A DNA stretch of 64,000 nucleotides from Alviniconcha marisindica (taxonomy: Eukaryota; Mollusca; Gastropoda; Provannidae), in assembly GCA_018857735.1 (NCBI GenBank), contig JABMCL010000598.1:727501-791500 (forward strand), written 5' to 3'. The number at the start of each line of letters is the position of its first letter. Position 1 is the stretch's first letter. A program made the translations under genes and the position numbers. The notes under the pieces were generated by a model, which saw nothing but the letters and a program-made list of their open reading frames with translations, had not been told where the DNA came from and ran no database searches. Below are positions 9,286 to 21,200 of the stretch, piece after piece.

Positions 9286-12200
9286 GTAACCCTTGTGCCA
9301 GTGAAGCTGGCCCATTCATGACACACAGAGCTCTCCATCACTGGCACCAGTCCTCGCATACACACCACCGAATTGGCCATGCAGACATGCATCTGTGATG
9401 TGAAGACTGGATGACACAAATAGAATTGAAACTAAATCTGAATGACCACAAGACCGAGGCTCTCATTATGCAGTCAATTAAAACCATTTTCGTAATGCTT
9501 GGCCCGCTTCATGTTGGTAGTGCTGACATTCCTTTCATGACCTGTGCTTGCAACCTTGGTTTCATGATTTCAGATAACATGACTCTTGACAAGCACATGT
9601 CCAATGTCTGCTGTTCTGCTTATGTGAAAATTGGCTCTATCCACTAGTACCTGACTTTAAGCAACCAAAATCTTGTCTGTGCCTTTGTTCCCTCCAATTT
9701 TGACTACTGTAATTCTTTTCTATCCTGCTTTACATTCTCAGCAGACTACAGAAAGTTCAGAACTCTGCAGCGAACCTGGTTTTCAAAGCATGCAAATTTA
9801 TGTAATCCTGTGCAACCTCTTCAAGTTCCATGATTCCAGGTCCGAGCCAAAGTAGACTAGACACTGTCAGCTATATGTTGCCACTTCTTCTCCAGCTCAG
9901 CGCCTGCCTTATTCTCTGACCTCACTGTTTACACCTCTTCCACTCTTCCAGGCAGCTTCATTCTTCTGCACCCAGACACATAGATTCTTTGTTAAAAGTA
10001 AAACCTTTGGCCAACACTTTCTCTTACTGCACCCCAAAGCAACAACATTTTTAACCTTCTGACATCTGTCACATTCAATCCTCCCATGCCTTCAAAAGTA
10101 TGTTAACCACTCACTTCAACAATCAATACCACAACAAGTGTTCCAATGTGTGCATGTAACTGCACCACAATACCTAAAGGAACCTGTATTCCCATACATT
10201 CCACCTCATTCTCTCCGCTCCTCTCACAGTCAGTCTGTGACCAGTGTCCAGAACATCCCAACCCTCTTCAATTGAGAGCAGCCTATCTGTGCAAGCAAAT
10301 GGGGGGAGGGGGCATAAATCACAGTCATTAGCACTGTGCCAAGTGTGGCTTTGATACCCTTGACTTTGTTACAGTGTGTGCCACCCATGCCTTGTTACAG
10401 TGTGTGCCACCCATGCCTTGTTACAGTGCGTGCCACCCATGCCTTGTTACAGTGCATGACACCCATGCCTTGTTACACGCATATGCCTATTCGTTATTAC
10501 GGTGCGTTCAACCCATGCCTTGTTACAGTGCGTGCTACCCATGCCTTGTTACAGTATGTGCAGCCCATGCCTTGTTACAGTGCATGCAGCCCATGCCTTG
10601 TTACAGTGCATGCCACCCATGCCTTGTTACAGTGTGTGCAACCCATGCCTTGTTACAGTGCGTGCAACCCATGACTTGTTACAGTGCGTGCAACCCATGC
10701 CTTGTTACGGTGCGTGCAACCCATGCCTTGTTATGGTGCGTGCAACCCGTGCCTTGTTACAGTGCGTGCAACCCGTGCCTTGTTACAGTGCGTGCAACTC
10801 ATGCCTTGTTACAGTGCATGACACCCATGCCTTGTTACAGTGCGTGCAACCCATGCCACCCTTCAATCTCTGCTGGCTGCTCCAGTCTCGGCTGCTCGGG
10901 TCATTCCACAGCAAGAGCAGACCATCCAGGTGATCACCTTGCCAGCATCCTCCAACCTCATCACCACCAGTCAGCCAGATGGAGCCGGTCAGGTGTGGCA
11001 GGTGGTGCCCAACATTGGCAACCCAGAAATTGCCACCATCATTGCTGTGGCTGACCCAACAGAACTGATACAGGCCACAAAAACTGACATTGGAGGTATG
11101 GATCTGCTGTGTTGTAGATGTGGGCTATGCTTGTACGGTAAACACTTTGCCATGATGACTGAATGAGGAAAACAAATGAAACAAAGTAAGAAACATTGAG
11201 GTAGTCAGAATAGAGGCGTGTAGAAAGCCTTAGTAAATCATGTCCAAACTTGCAGTCTTCCACTTCAAGCTCATGCCAGTTTATCCCCTTTCATTTAGTT
11301 GCACAGTGCATGGCAGTGACTCGAAACGGTGAACCTTCGCTGAGGAAGGCAAACTACCCTGCTTTTTTGCTGCCACTGATCACGTTGACTAGATTTTCAG
11401 ATATCTCTGAACATGAATTACTGACTTACACTAGTAATTCTGTACATTGTTGAATGTGTAGGGAATGAATTTGCTTTGAGAGATACCCATTGTGTGCTGA
11501 AAATTCAGCCCAAGTGTTTGATGAACAAGCTGAAGCAAAGCAGTTAACCCCTTTTTTACAGCAGCTGCAAGACGTTTTACAATTATGAGACTGAGTGCAT
11601 TGATGTGGATGCATCTACTATTGGACGGTCCAAACGAAGAGTGGCCCTGGCTCAAAAGTTCCTGCTGCACTGCCCCCATGTTTTGAAATGGGTGGTCAGG
11701 AGATTCTTGTTTTTGCATCCTGGTCGTCCCTTTGTGAATTGCAGAGGGCATGGACCTGGACATCCATGAGGCAGCAGGAGAGCTGTCAGTAACAAATGCA
11801 GACACCATGGCTGCCATCTTGATGCCCCCACCCCCTCCTGCTGACTGCCCCTCGTGGGCCACCCGACTTCAGAACTGTGAGGTAGGTGACATTGACCTTA
11901 ACTATGGGCCACCCGCCTTCAGAACTGTGAGGTAGGTGACATTGACCTTAACTATTGGCCACCCGCCTTCAGAACTGTGAGGTAGGTGACATTGACCTTA
12001 ACTATTGGCCACCCGCCTTCAGAACTGTGAGGTAGGTGACACTGACCTTAACTATGGGCCACCTGCCTTCAGAACTGTGAGGTAGGTGACATTGACCTTA
12101 ACTATGGGCCACCCGCCTTCAGAACTGTGAGGTAGGTGACATTGACCCTAACTTGGCCACCCGACTTCAGAACTGTGAGGTAGGTGACATTGACCCTAAC

Positions 12201-15200
12201 TTAGCCACCCGACTTCAGAACTGTGAGGTAGGTGACACTGACCTTAACTATGGGCCACCCGCCTTCAGAACTGTGAGGTAGGTGACATTGACCCTAACTT
12301 GGCCACCCGACTTCAGAACTGTGAGGTAGGTGACATTGACCCTAACTTAGCCACCCGACTTCAGAACTGTGAGGTTGGTGACACTGACCTTAACTATGGG
12401 CCACCCGCCTTCAGAACTGTGAGGTAGGTGACATTGACCCTAACTTGGCCACCCGACTTCAGAACTGTGAGGTAGGTGCTGCCCAAATTGCCCCCATCTT
12501 CAGAATGTGGGTGGTCAGGATTCTTGTTTTGCACCGGTCGCCCTTGTAATTGAGAGGGCATGGGCCTGGACATCCATGAGGCAGCAGGAGAGCTGTCAGT
12601 AACAAATGCAGACACCATGGTGCCATCCTTGATGCCCCCACCCCCTCCTGTGAGTGCCCCTCGTGGGCCACCCGACTTCAGAACTGTGAGGTAGGTGACA
12701 TTGACCTTAACTATGGGCCACCCGCCTTCAGAACTGTGAGGTAGGTGACACTGACCTTAACTATTGGCCACCCAACTTCAGAACTGTGAGGTAGGTGACA
12801 TTGACCTTAACTATGGGCCACCCGCCTTCAGAACTGTGAGGTAGGTGACATTGACCTTAACTATGGGCCACCCGACTTCAGAACTGTGAGGTAGGTGACA
12901 TTGACCTTAACTATGGGCCACCCGACTTCAGAACTGTGAGGTAGGTGACATTGACCCTAACTTGGCCACCCGACTTCAGAACTGTGAGGTAGGTGACATT
13001 GACCCTTTAAATATGGGCCACCCGACTTCAGAACTGTGAGGTAGGTGACATTGACCCTAACTTGGCCACCCGACTTCAGAACTGTGAGGTAGGTGACATT
13101 GACCCTAACTTGGCCACCTGACTTCAAAACTGTGGGGTAGGTGACATTGATTGACCCTAACTTAGCCACCCGACTTCAGAACTGTGGGGTAGGTGACATT
13201 GATTGACCCTAACTTAGCCACCCGACTTCAGAACTGTGGGGTAGGTGACATTGATTGACCCTAACTTAGCCACCCGACTTCAGAACTGTGGGGTAGGTGA
13301 CATTGATTGACCCTAACTTAGCCACCCGACTTCAGAACTGTGGGGTAGGTGACATTTATCATTTGCAGGAGCTGCCACAAGTAAAAAATTTGTCACAACA
13401 AGTTTTGTTGCAACAAAACACATATTTTGTCACGACAAAAGTATGCTTGTCGCGACATTTTGTCATGACAAACACAATGTTTGTCACAACTAGTTTTGTT
13501 GCCACAAAAGTTTTGTTGCAGCAAGTATATTTTTGTCAAGACAAAAGACATGTTTTGTCATGACAAACACATGTTTGTCTCGATAGGTGTTTGTCGCAAC
13601 AAAACTTTTGTCGCAACAAAAATGATACTTGTGGCAGCTCTGCCAATGATTGACATTAACCCTAACTATGGGTCACACAGGCTTCAGAACGATGAGCTGG
13701 GTGACAGTGACCCTAACTTGGCCACCTGACTTCAGAACTGTGGACTGGGTGACGCTTATCCTAACCCTAACTATGGGCCACCCGATTTCAGAACTGTGAG
13801 CTAGATGACACTGACCCTAACTATGGGCCACCTGACTTCAGAACTGGGAGCTAGGTGACACTGACCCTAACTATGGGCCACCTGACTTCAGAACTGGGAG
13901 CTAGGTGACACTGACCCAAATGTAACTAAGGGCCACCCGACTTCAGAACTGTGAGCTAGGTGACATTGACCCAAATGTAACTAAGGGCCACCCGACTTCA
14001 GAACTGTGAGCTAGGTGACAGTGACCCTAACCATGGGCTACCTGACATCAGAACTGTGAGCTAGGTGACAGTGACCCTAACTATGGGCCACCTGACATTT
14101 AGAACTGTGAGCTAGGGGGACAGTGACCCTAACTATGGGCCACCTGACTTCAGAACTGTGAGCTAGGGGGACAGTGACCCTAACCATAGGGGGCCCCCTG
14201 ACTTCAGAACTGTGACAGGTGTGAACAGTGGACCAAAAGTGTAAGCTATGAACCATGGTTACTTCATGAAACTGTGAAAAGGTGTGGAAGCTAGATGGCA
14301 CAGAAAAAGGTGTGGAAGGGGAGGAAAATAGCAAATGTCAAGATATATTTACAGTAACACCAAACTGGTGTTGGGGAAAAGATTGACACTGAACAGGGTG
14401 GAGATGGGTGACGCGACAATTAAAATAACTGAGCAAATGTCAAGGTATATGACAGTGACACCAAACTGGTGTTGAGGACAAGATTACACTGAACAGGGTG
14501 AGATGGGTGACGCTTGACAATTACACATACACTGAGCAGGTGTGAGATGGGTGACACTTGACAGTTGTTGACATAAATGATTACACATACACTGAGCAGG
14601 TGTGAGATGGGTGACGCTTGACAATTGTTGACATAAATGATTACACATACACTGAGCAGGTGTGAGATGGGTGACGCTTGACAATTGTTGACATAAATGA
14701 TTACACATACACTGAGCAGGTGTGAGATGGGTGACACTTGACATTTGTTGACATAAATGATTACACATACACTGAGCAGGTGTGAGATGGGTGACACTTG
14801 ACATTGTTGACATAAATGATTACACATACACTGAGCAGGTGTGAGGGGTGACCCTTTACATTGTTGACATAAATGATTACACATACACTGAGCAGGTGTG
14901 AGGGGGCGCTTGACAATGTGTGATTACACATTGAGCAGCTTGCTTGTGACATAAATGATTACACATACACTGAGCAGGTGTGATGGTGACGCTTGACGTT
15001 GCAAAATGAACACATACACTGAGCAGTGAGATTACGCTTGACATTGTTGACATAAATGATTACACATACACTGAGCAGGTGTGAGATGGGTGACACTTGA
15101 CATTGTTGACATAAATGATTACACATACACTGAGCAGGTGTGAGGTGGGTGACGCTTGACATTGTTGACATAAATGATTACACATACACTGAGCAGGTGT

Positions 15201-18200
15201 GAGATGAGCAGTGCTTGACAGTTGTTGAGATAGATGATTTACACATGCTGTCTGCTGGATTACTTCAAGAGGCGACAGTTGATACATGCGTGCCATTCAC
15301 ACAGATTCAGAGAGCTTGCTATGAAAAGTGGAATGGAAAGCCCAGACTGGAAGCGTCAGTTGGACATCCACCTACAAAAGCTCAGAATGCACTGTCTTGG
15401 ACATGCTGGGGTCAGGGGAAATGACGGAGCAGATACAATAGAACTACGTTATTGCCAAGTGTCAATACACTGATTGCACAAGGAATGTTTTGTGGTGCCA
15501 AGTACACTCATCACACATTCACTCCAATCATAAAACATTAAATTACAATAACAGCAGATAAAGATCCTGGTAAAAAGTCATTCATAGATAAAAACATGAA
15601 AATTCCCACTGGCATCAAGCTGTGCTTATCACATAAAATTGCCACTTCCCGAGGACCCCCTCTTAAAAGTGACTGTCCTAATAAAAGCAATCATAAGAAT
15701 TATCTACAACAAATTAATTAATTAACCCTGCTGGCCACTATCACCCTGTTTTACTCCAGTCATTACCCTGACCCATCCAAGATCCTATGCACTAAAAGCA
15801 TCCCCGCCTGGATTCAGTTGACACGGGAGTGGGCCTCGTGCAAGCTTGCCAATAGACGTCACTAGCCTAGCCAGTAGACATCTGATGAGATTAGCTGATG
15901 AGATGAGACTAGCACAGTAGCAGGTAAAACAGCCATCATAAGTGACATGTTCAGATGATCTTAAGTGTTGAGGAGCTTGAGTTTGAGACACTACCTGCGG
16001 GCACCTAGCCAAGAACACCACAACTTTGATCAGCTAGAGGGGAGTGGCACAGAAAGAGGAAATGCTTGATGATCTTTTTTGAAAGGACATAAAAGGTCCA
16101 TCATTGGAACTAGACTACCACTCAACTTGTTTCAAAGGCAACAAAGGAAAGTTTTGAGAAACTGGATGGAGCATAACTGGGCCTACCTGAATGAACTGAA
16201 CTTAAACGGGTGGCACTGAATTGGTGTTCAGTTAGGATGGTGAAGAGGTGCTGAAGTAGATCAGACTTACGCATTATATGCTTTGAATAGATTCTGTGCC
16301 GGGCGCCACATTGACTGGTGTGTTTAGGTGAGTGATTGATGTGAAGACTTTTGCTTTAGAACTTGTCTTTGGGTTCATCAAGCCGCGCATAACCAATTGA
16401 ATTATGTTGTGTGCCCAGAAAATTGGAGAGAGTTACCGTGGTTATGTGGAAAATGAAGTGCAGCTGGATTTACTGCTGACCTACCACAAGCAGCAGACCA
16501 GCAGTTTCTGGGGTACCCGGCAGTCTCCAAGCCCTGCCAAGCCCTCCACCCGGCTGATGTGGAAGTCACAGTATGTGCCTTTTGATGGCATTCCCTTTGT
16601 GAACGTGGGTGAGTCAAGTGCACCATTTGTCTCCTTTGTCTGCTGTGTTTGTTTGTGTGTGGTGTGTGTGTGTGTGTGTGTAATACACATGTATGTGTGG
16701 TGGGGTTTGTGTTTGCCAGTGTGTGTGTTTGAATATGATTGTGGAATGTGTGTAATTGGTAAGTGTGTTTGTAAGGAGTAAATGTGTGTGTGTGTGTGTG
16801 TGTGAGTGAGTGTGTACATGGTTATGGTGTGGTAAGCGTGTGTGTTTGTGTGTATGTACATGGTTATGGTGTGGTGTGTGTGTAATTGGTAAGGAAGTTT
16901 ATAAGTAGTAAGTGTTTGTAATTGTGTGCATAATTTACCACCTGGTGTTACACTTACTTCGGTTGCTTGCAGGCAGCAGGGCGGTGGTGATGGAGTGTCA
17001 GTACGGACCACGCAGGAAGGGCAATGCCAGCAAACGCTACCATGATGGCTCTCAGCCCAACCAGTACCGACAGACGTGCCCTGCTCGGTCAGTACCCTCT
17101 GTGCTGCACAGTAGGGCAGTGCTGCACTCACCCAAGCCTTTCACAGCACCCCAGCATGAGTCACAGCATCATATCTTAAAAGCTCTTGAAGCCCACAGTA
17201 ACAGCCACTTCACTTTTACCAGGGGAACTTTTAAAATTGAAGAATTTACATTCATACGGCAACAGGAGTACAAACCTTTTTTTAGAAGCATCAGATTTCT
17301 GCGTTAGAGCAGTGATTTTCACATACGCTAGTGCCGTTTGTTGCACCGCTATATCTATTAGCCCTTTGTCAGACCATCGTTTATTCTTTCTCAGACTTGT
17401 GTTATCCTTTGTCACACCTTTATCACTATATCAGTCCCTTGTCAGCCCTCAGTCAGATGGATCAAACCTTTGTCAACACTTCATCAAGCATTTGTCAGGC
17501 CTTTGTCGATCCCTTGTAAACCATCATTCAGATTTGTCAACCCCTTGTCAGTTTTTGTCAGACTTGTCAATCCCTTGTCAGCCATCAGTCAGATTTGTCA
17601 AACCCTTGTCAACACTTGATTTTGTGATCTGTTTGCAAGATTAGTGAACCTGTTCTGCACTTTTCTGTCCTGTGTTGCCTACTGTTGGTCCTCAGATGAG
17701 ACAGGCAGGCTTGACATTATTTCCCACTTGTCCTGTAGGGCAAGCGGAAGGGAAACCAGCTCACCCAGCACCGTTTTGTGGTGGCCGGAACTTTTCATTG
17801 TGTGCCTGGACTAAAAGTAAAACACCAAAGCAAACTGGACTAAAAGTAAAACACCAAAGCAGACTAACAACAAAGTGAAACTGTTGTCCACAGTCTTATA
17901 TCTGTTCTAGAAATTCCTGCAATGTGCTGTGGTAATTTGCAGTTGTAGTGTCAGGGGTTGTGCTAAAAGTCATGTATTTTGTGTCAGTGGTACGAAATGA
18001 GCACACAGCATAATCTAAAGCATGGGTGTGATTGTTCTGGCTGGAGCCAGATTTCCGGATTCACAAAATTGGGCTTTTTTACCCTTCGCCTTTCCTGGTA
18101 TGGTTCACTTGAAGCAGCTGAACACTTTCATCAAAACGCATGAAAAGTACTTCCACGATTGCTGTCCCTTGATGCAGCATGAGTTCCGGTTTTGTGGTCA

Positions 18201-21200
18201 GTCATTTTTCTTTAACTACGAGTCGTTGTGGGCAAGCAGCATTGAGTTTCACCATGAAAACTCTTGAAAAACATGATTGTTTGGAAGATAAAGAAGTGGA
18301 AAGCAGCTGCTGTGTAAAAAAAAAAAAAAGGGGGGGGGGGGGGGGGGGGGGGAGGGAGAAAAAGAAATGGAGGTTGAGGTGAAAAGAGGAGAATGACGAA
18401 CTTGGCACATATTTTTCATTATGGATATGGACAGATGCTCCTGATGCAGTCTTGCACATTGTTTGCAACTGGATTCTGCAGTATGGGAGTTAGAGGCAGT
18501 TCGGAGGATCAAAAGCATCTGTTACTGTTGAGATCCAAGAAAGACACGCAAAGTAACAAGCTGTTCCAAGAGCTGAAGAACATACAATACCACCTTCAGA
18601 AACAAATAGAATTACCTGCTTGAAAGCTGTGTTATGCAGTTTTATTGCTGAAAATACACTGTCATTCTTGGAGAATGGAACTGGACATTTTGCTGTTTTG
18701 ATTAATCCTGAAAACCCTGATCTAAGTGGAGCACACTAATAGCTAGTTCAAACCTGGCTCTAGGCCTGCATATTTTGATTGTCTTTATTGTGAGTGTAAC
18801 TTTGAGCTGCACAAGTAGTTTAACTTTGGCTTTGAAAGTGAGATTTTGTCCTGTCTTAATGTTACCAAATTTAGATATTTGACAATTTTTGTTTTTCGAC
18901 ACATTCTCTCACTCAGTATGAGAGTGTGTGTGTGAAGGCAACAAGAATAAAAGTGAGATTTTGACTTTGGTACAGTTAATAGGGAATAGTGGGTATATAC
19001 AGAAGGAAAATGCAGCATAAAATTGAATGCATCCTGAGGGTGATTTTTGCCCTGCGTGTTAAAGATTTGTCAGCTTCAGGGTGCTTTGACCCCTGACCCC
19101 ACCAAGGGGCTTTGACCCCTGACCCCCACCAAGGAGCTTTGACCCCTGGCCCCCACCAAGGGGCTTTGACCCCTGACCCCAGCAAGGGAGGTTGCCCCTG
19201 GACCCCACAGGGGCCTCCTGCAGCCACCAGCCCCCTGCCTTTCAGGATTTGAACCAATCGTCGATCCCACCCTTGCTACAGCTACCATGCCAACAGCCAA
19301 AATGATGTAGTAACTGGACTGTGGCTGTACTCTGTATCCTCACTTGACTTATTTTGGGCATCAAAACCTGGATGACACAAAACAAATTTCAACTAAGTAG
19401 TGAAATGACAGAAGCTATGCTCATTGGAACAAGACAAAAACTCTGTGTGTGTGTGTGTGTGCGTGCATGCACACATGAGTTTGCTTTGATTGTGTTCTTG
19501 TTCTTTGGTCCGTCTTGGAGAAACAGCACATAATATATTTTGGATCACACTTACTGTTTAGAATGTCATTCAGCGTGAGACTAAGAAAGCAAAGTTTTTC
19601 CATTGAGATATACAGCATACATATCTAAAGCAATTTAACTTACAAATGACTTAATGCTCTCAATCAGATTGAAACCAAACAGAATGGAGTGAGAATGCCT
19701 TTGAGTTAAAAAAGAAGGAAAAAAAAGAAGAGGTGATTAATTATATAATTCTGATTGTGCAGCAACACATTTATTTTAACCTCATTTCTGTTTGCTCCAT
19801 ATGGAGTTATACTTAACAAATCAACTTCATAATACAAATATATAGTAGTGTTTGGCCACAAATGTAAAGTAAGCTGGAAATGATAGGTGCTAGATAATCT
19901 GTACATGTTTTTATAAATTAGAAACACACACCAAAAACTAACAAAGAAAACAAAACAACATCAAATAAACAAACTGAAAATTAAGGTTAACAAAATAACA
20001 ACAATGTGCTTGTTGTTTTTGTTTTGTTGTTGTTTTGTTTACCTTAATTTTCAGTTTATTTGATGTTGTTTTGGTTGCCATAGCTGTCCATATTTAACTG
20101 ACTGCCCCCTTTTAGCTTGCTTTTGGTCAAATCACACTGCATGGTGTGTACTTTCTTTCTGTATGAATACCTCAGAGCATGGCCGAATAAACTTCAGGCC
20201 ACTTTCACGAGAATGGGTCATAGTTATTTATTTGTTTATAATAGATATTTAACTCTTCTTGTTATTTTATTACCTGTATTCATTCATTGACTGATTTGTT
20301 GTTTATGCTCTTGATCTATTCTCCAGTCTGTGTCTGAGTGTTGGCAGTAACTTTACAGGATATACATCAAGAGGGTGCGCAAGTTTCCAGAATATGCTGT
20401 GGACTTGAATCAGAATAAGAAAGCCCTGCGTGTGGGCATGGACAAAGCTTTCCATGAGCTGCGGGAACAGCGCTTGGAAGGCTGGGGGTCAGAGAGGTGA
20501 GCAGATGCCACTATGTTAGTATCAGTGGGGGGGGGGGGGGGGGGGGGGCATTAAAGAGGTGAGCAGATGCCACTATGTTAGTATCAGTGGGGGGGGGGGG
20601 GGGGGGGCATTAAAGAGGTGAGCAGATGCCACTATGTTAGTAAGTAAGTAAACATGGTGCTTAACGTCCACAGAAACCATAAGGCTTATTAGGGACGGGG
20701 TATGTTAGTATTAAAGAGATGAGCAGATGCCAGTATGTTAGTATCAGTGTCAGTGAATTTATGTGTGTGTGGGGGGGGGGGGGGGGGCATTAAAGAGGTG
20801 AGCAGATGCCAGTATGTTATGTCAGTGTGAGTGAATTCTCTGTGTGTATGGGGGGGGGGGGGGGGGTATTAGAGAGGTGAGCAGATGCTGGTATGTCAGT
20901 GTGAGTGAATTTCTGTGTATGTATGGTGGGGGGGGGGGGGGTATTAGAGAGGTGAGCAGATGCCGGTATGTTAGTGATTTTCTCTGTGGGGGGATTAGAG
21001 AGGTGAGCAGATGCTGGTATGTCAGTGTCAGTGATTTTCTCTGTGTGTGGTGGAGGGGTTAGGGGGGGTATTAGAGAGGTGAGCAGATGCCAGTATATTA
21101 GTGTCAGTGATTTTCTCTGTGTGGGGGGGGGGGATTAGAGAGGTGAGCAGATGCTGGTATGTTATTTTCAGTGTGAGTGATTTCTGTGTGTGTGGGGGGG

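Larger units (their letters stand above)
11882..14210. repeat. 50-bp (47-54) minisatellite built from the exon-4 donor junction
   Basis: The typical unit is GTAGGTGACATTGACCTTAA, CTATGGGCCACCC, GCCTTCAGAACTGTGAG, so each copy ends with a near copy of the last exon-4 bases and opens with its donor. There are about 35-40 copies. Later copies drift (GTGGGGTAGGTG, GTGAGCTAGGTG). The array is interrupted by a damaged exon-4 copy at 12476-12690 and a TIR element at 13358-13650. Confidence 0.95.

Noticed and set aside
10374..11054. 226-codon open frame running into CARF exon 3
   Set aside because: GTG start, made of the 26-bp repeat, and not in the CARF frame.
12297..12700. Second functional CARF exon 4 (mutually exclusive exon)
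   Set aside because: The acceptor is damaged and the frame is shifted, so it cannot replace exon 4.
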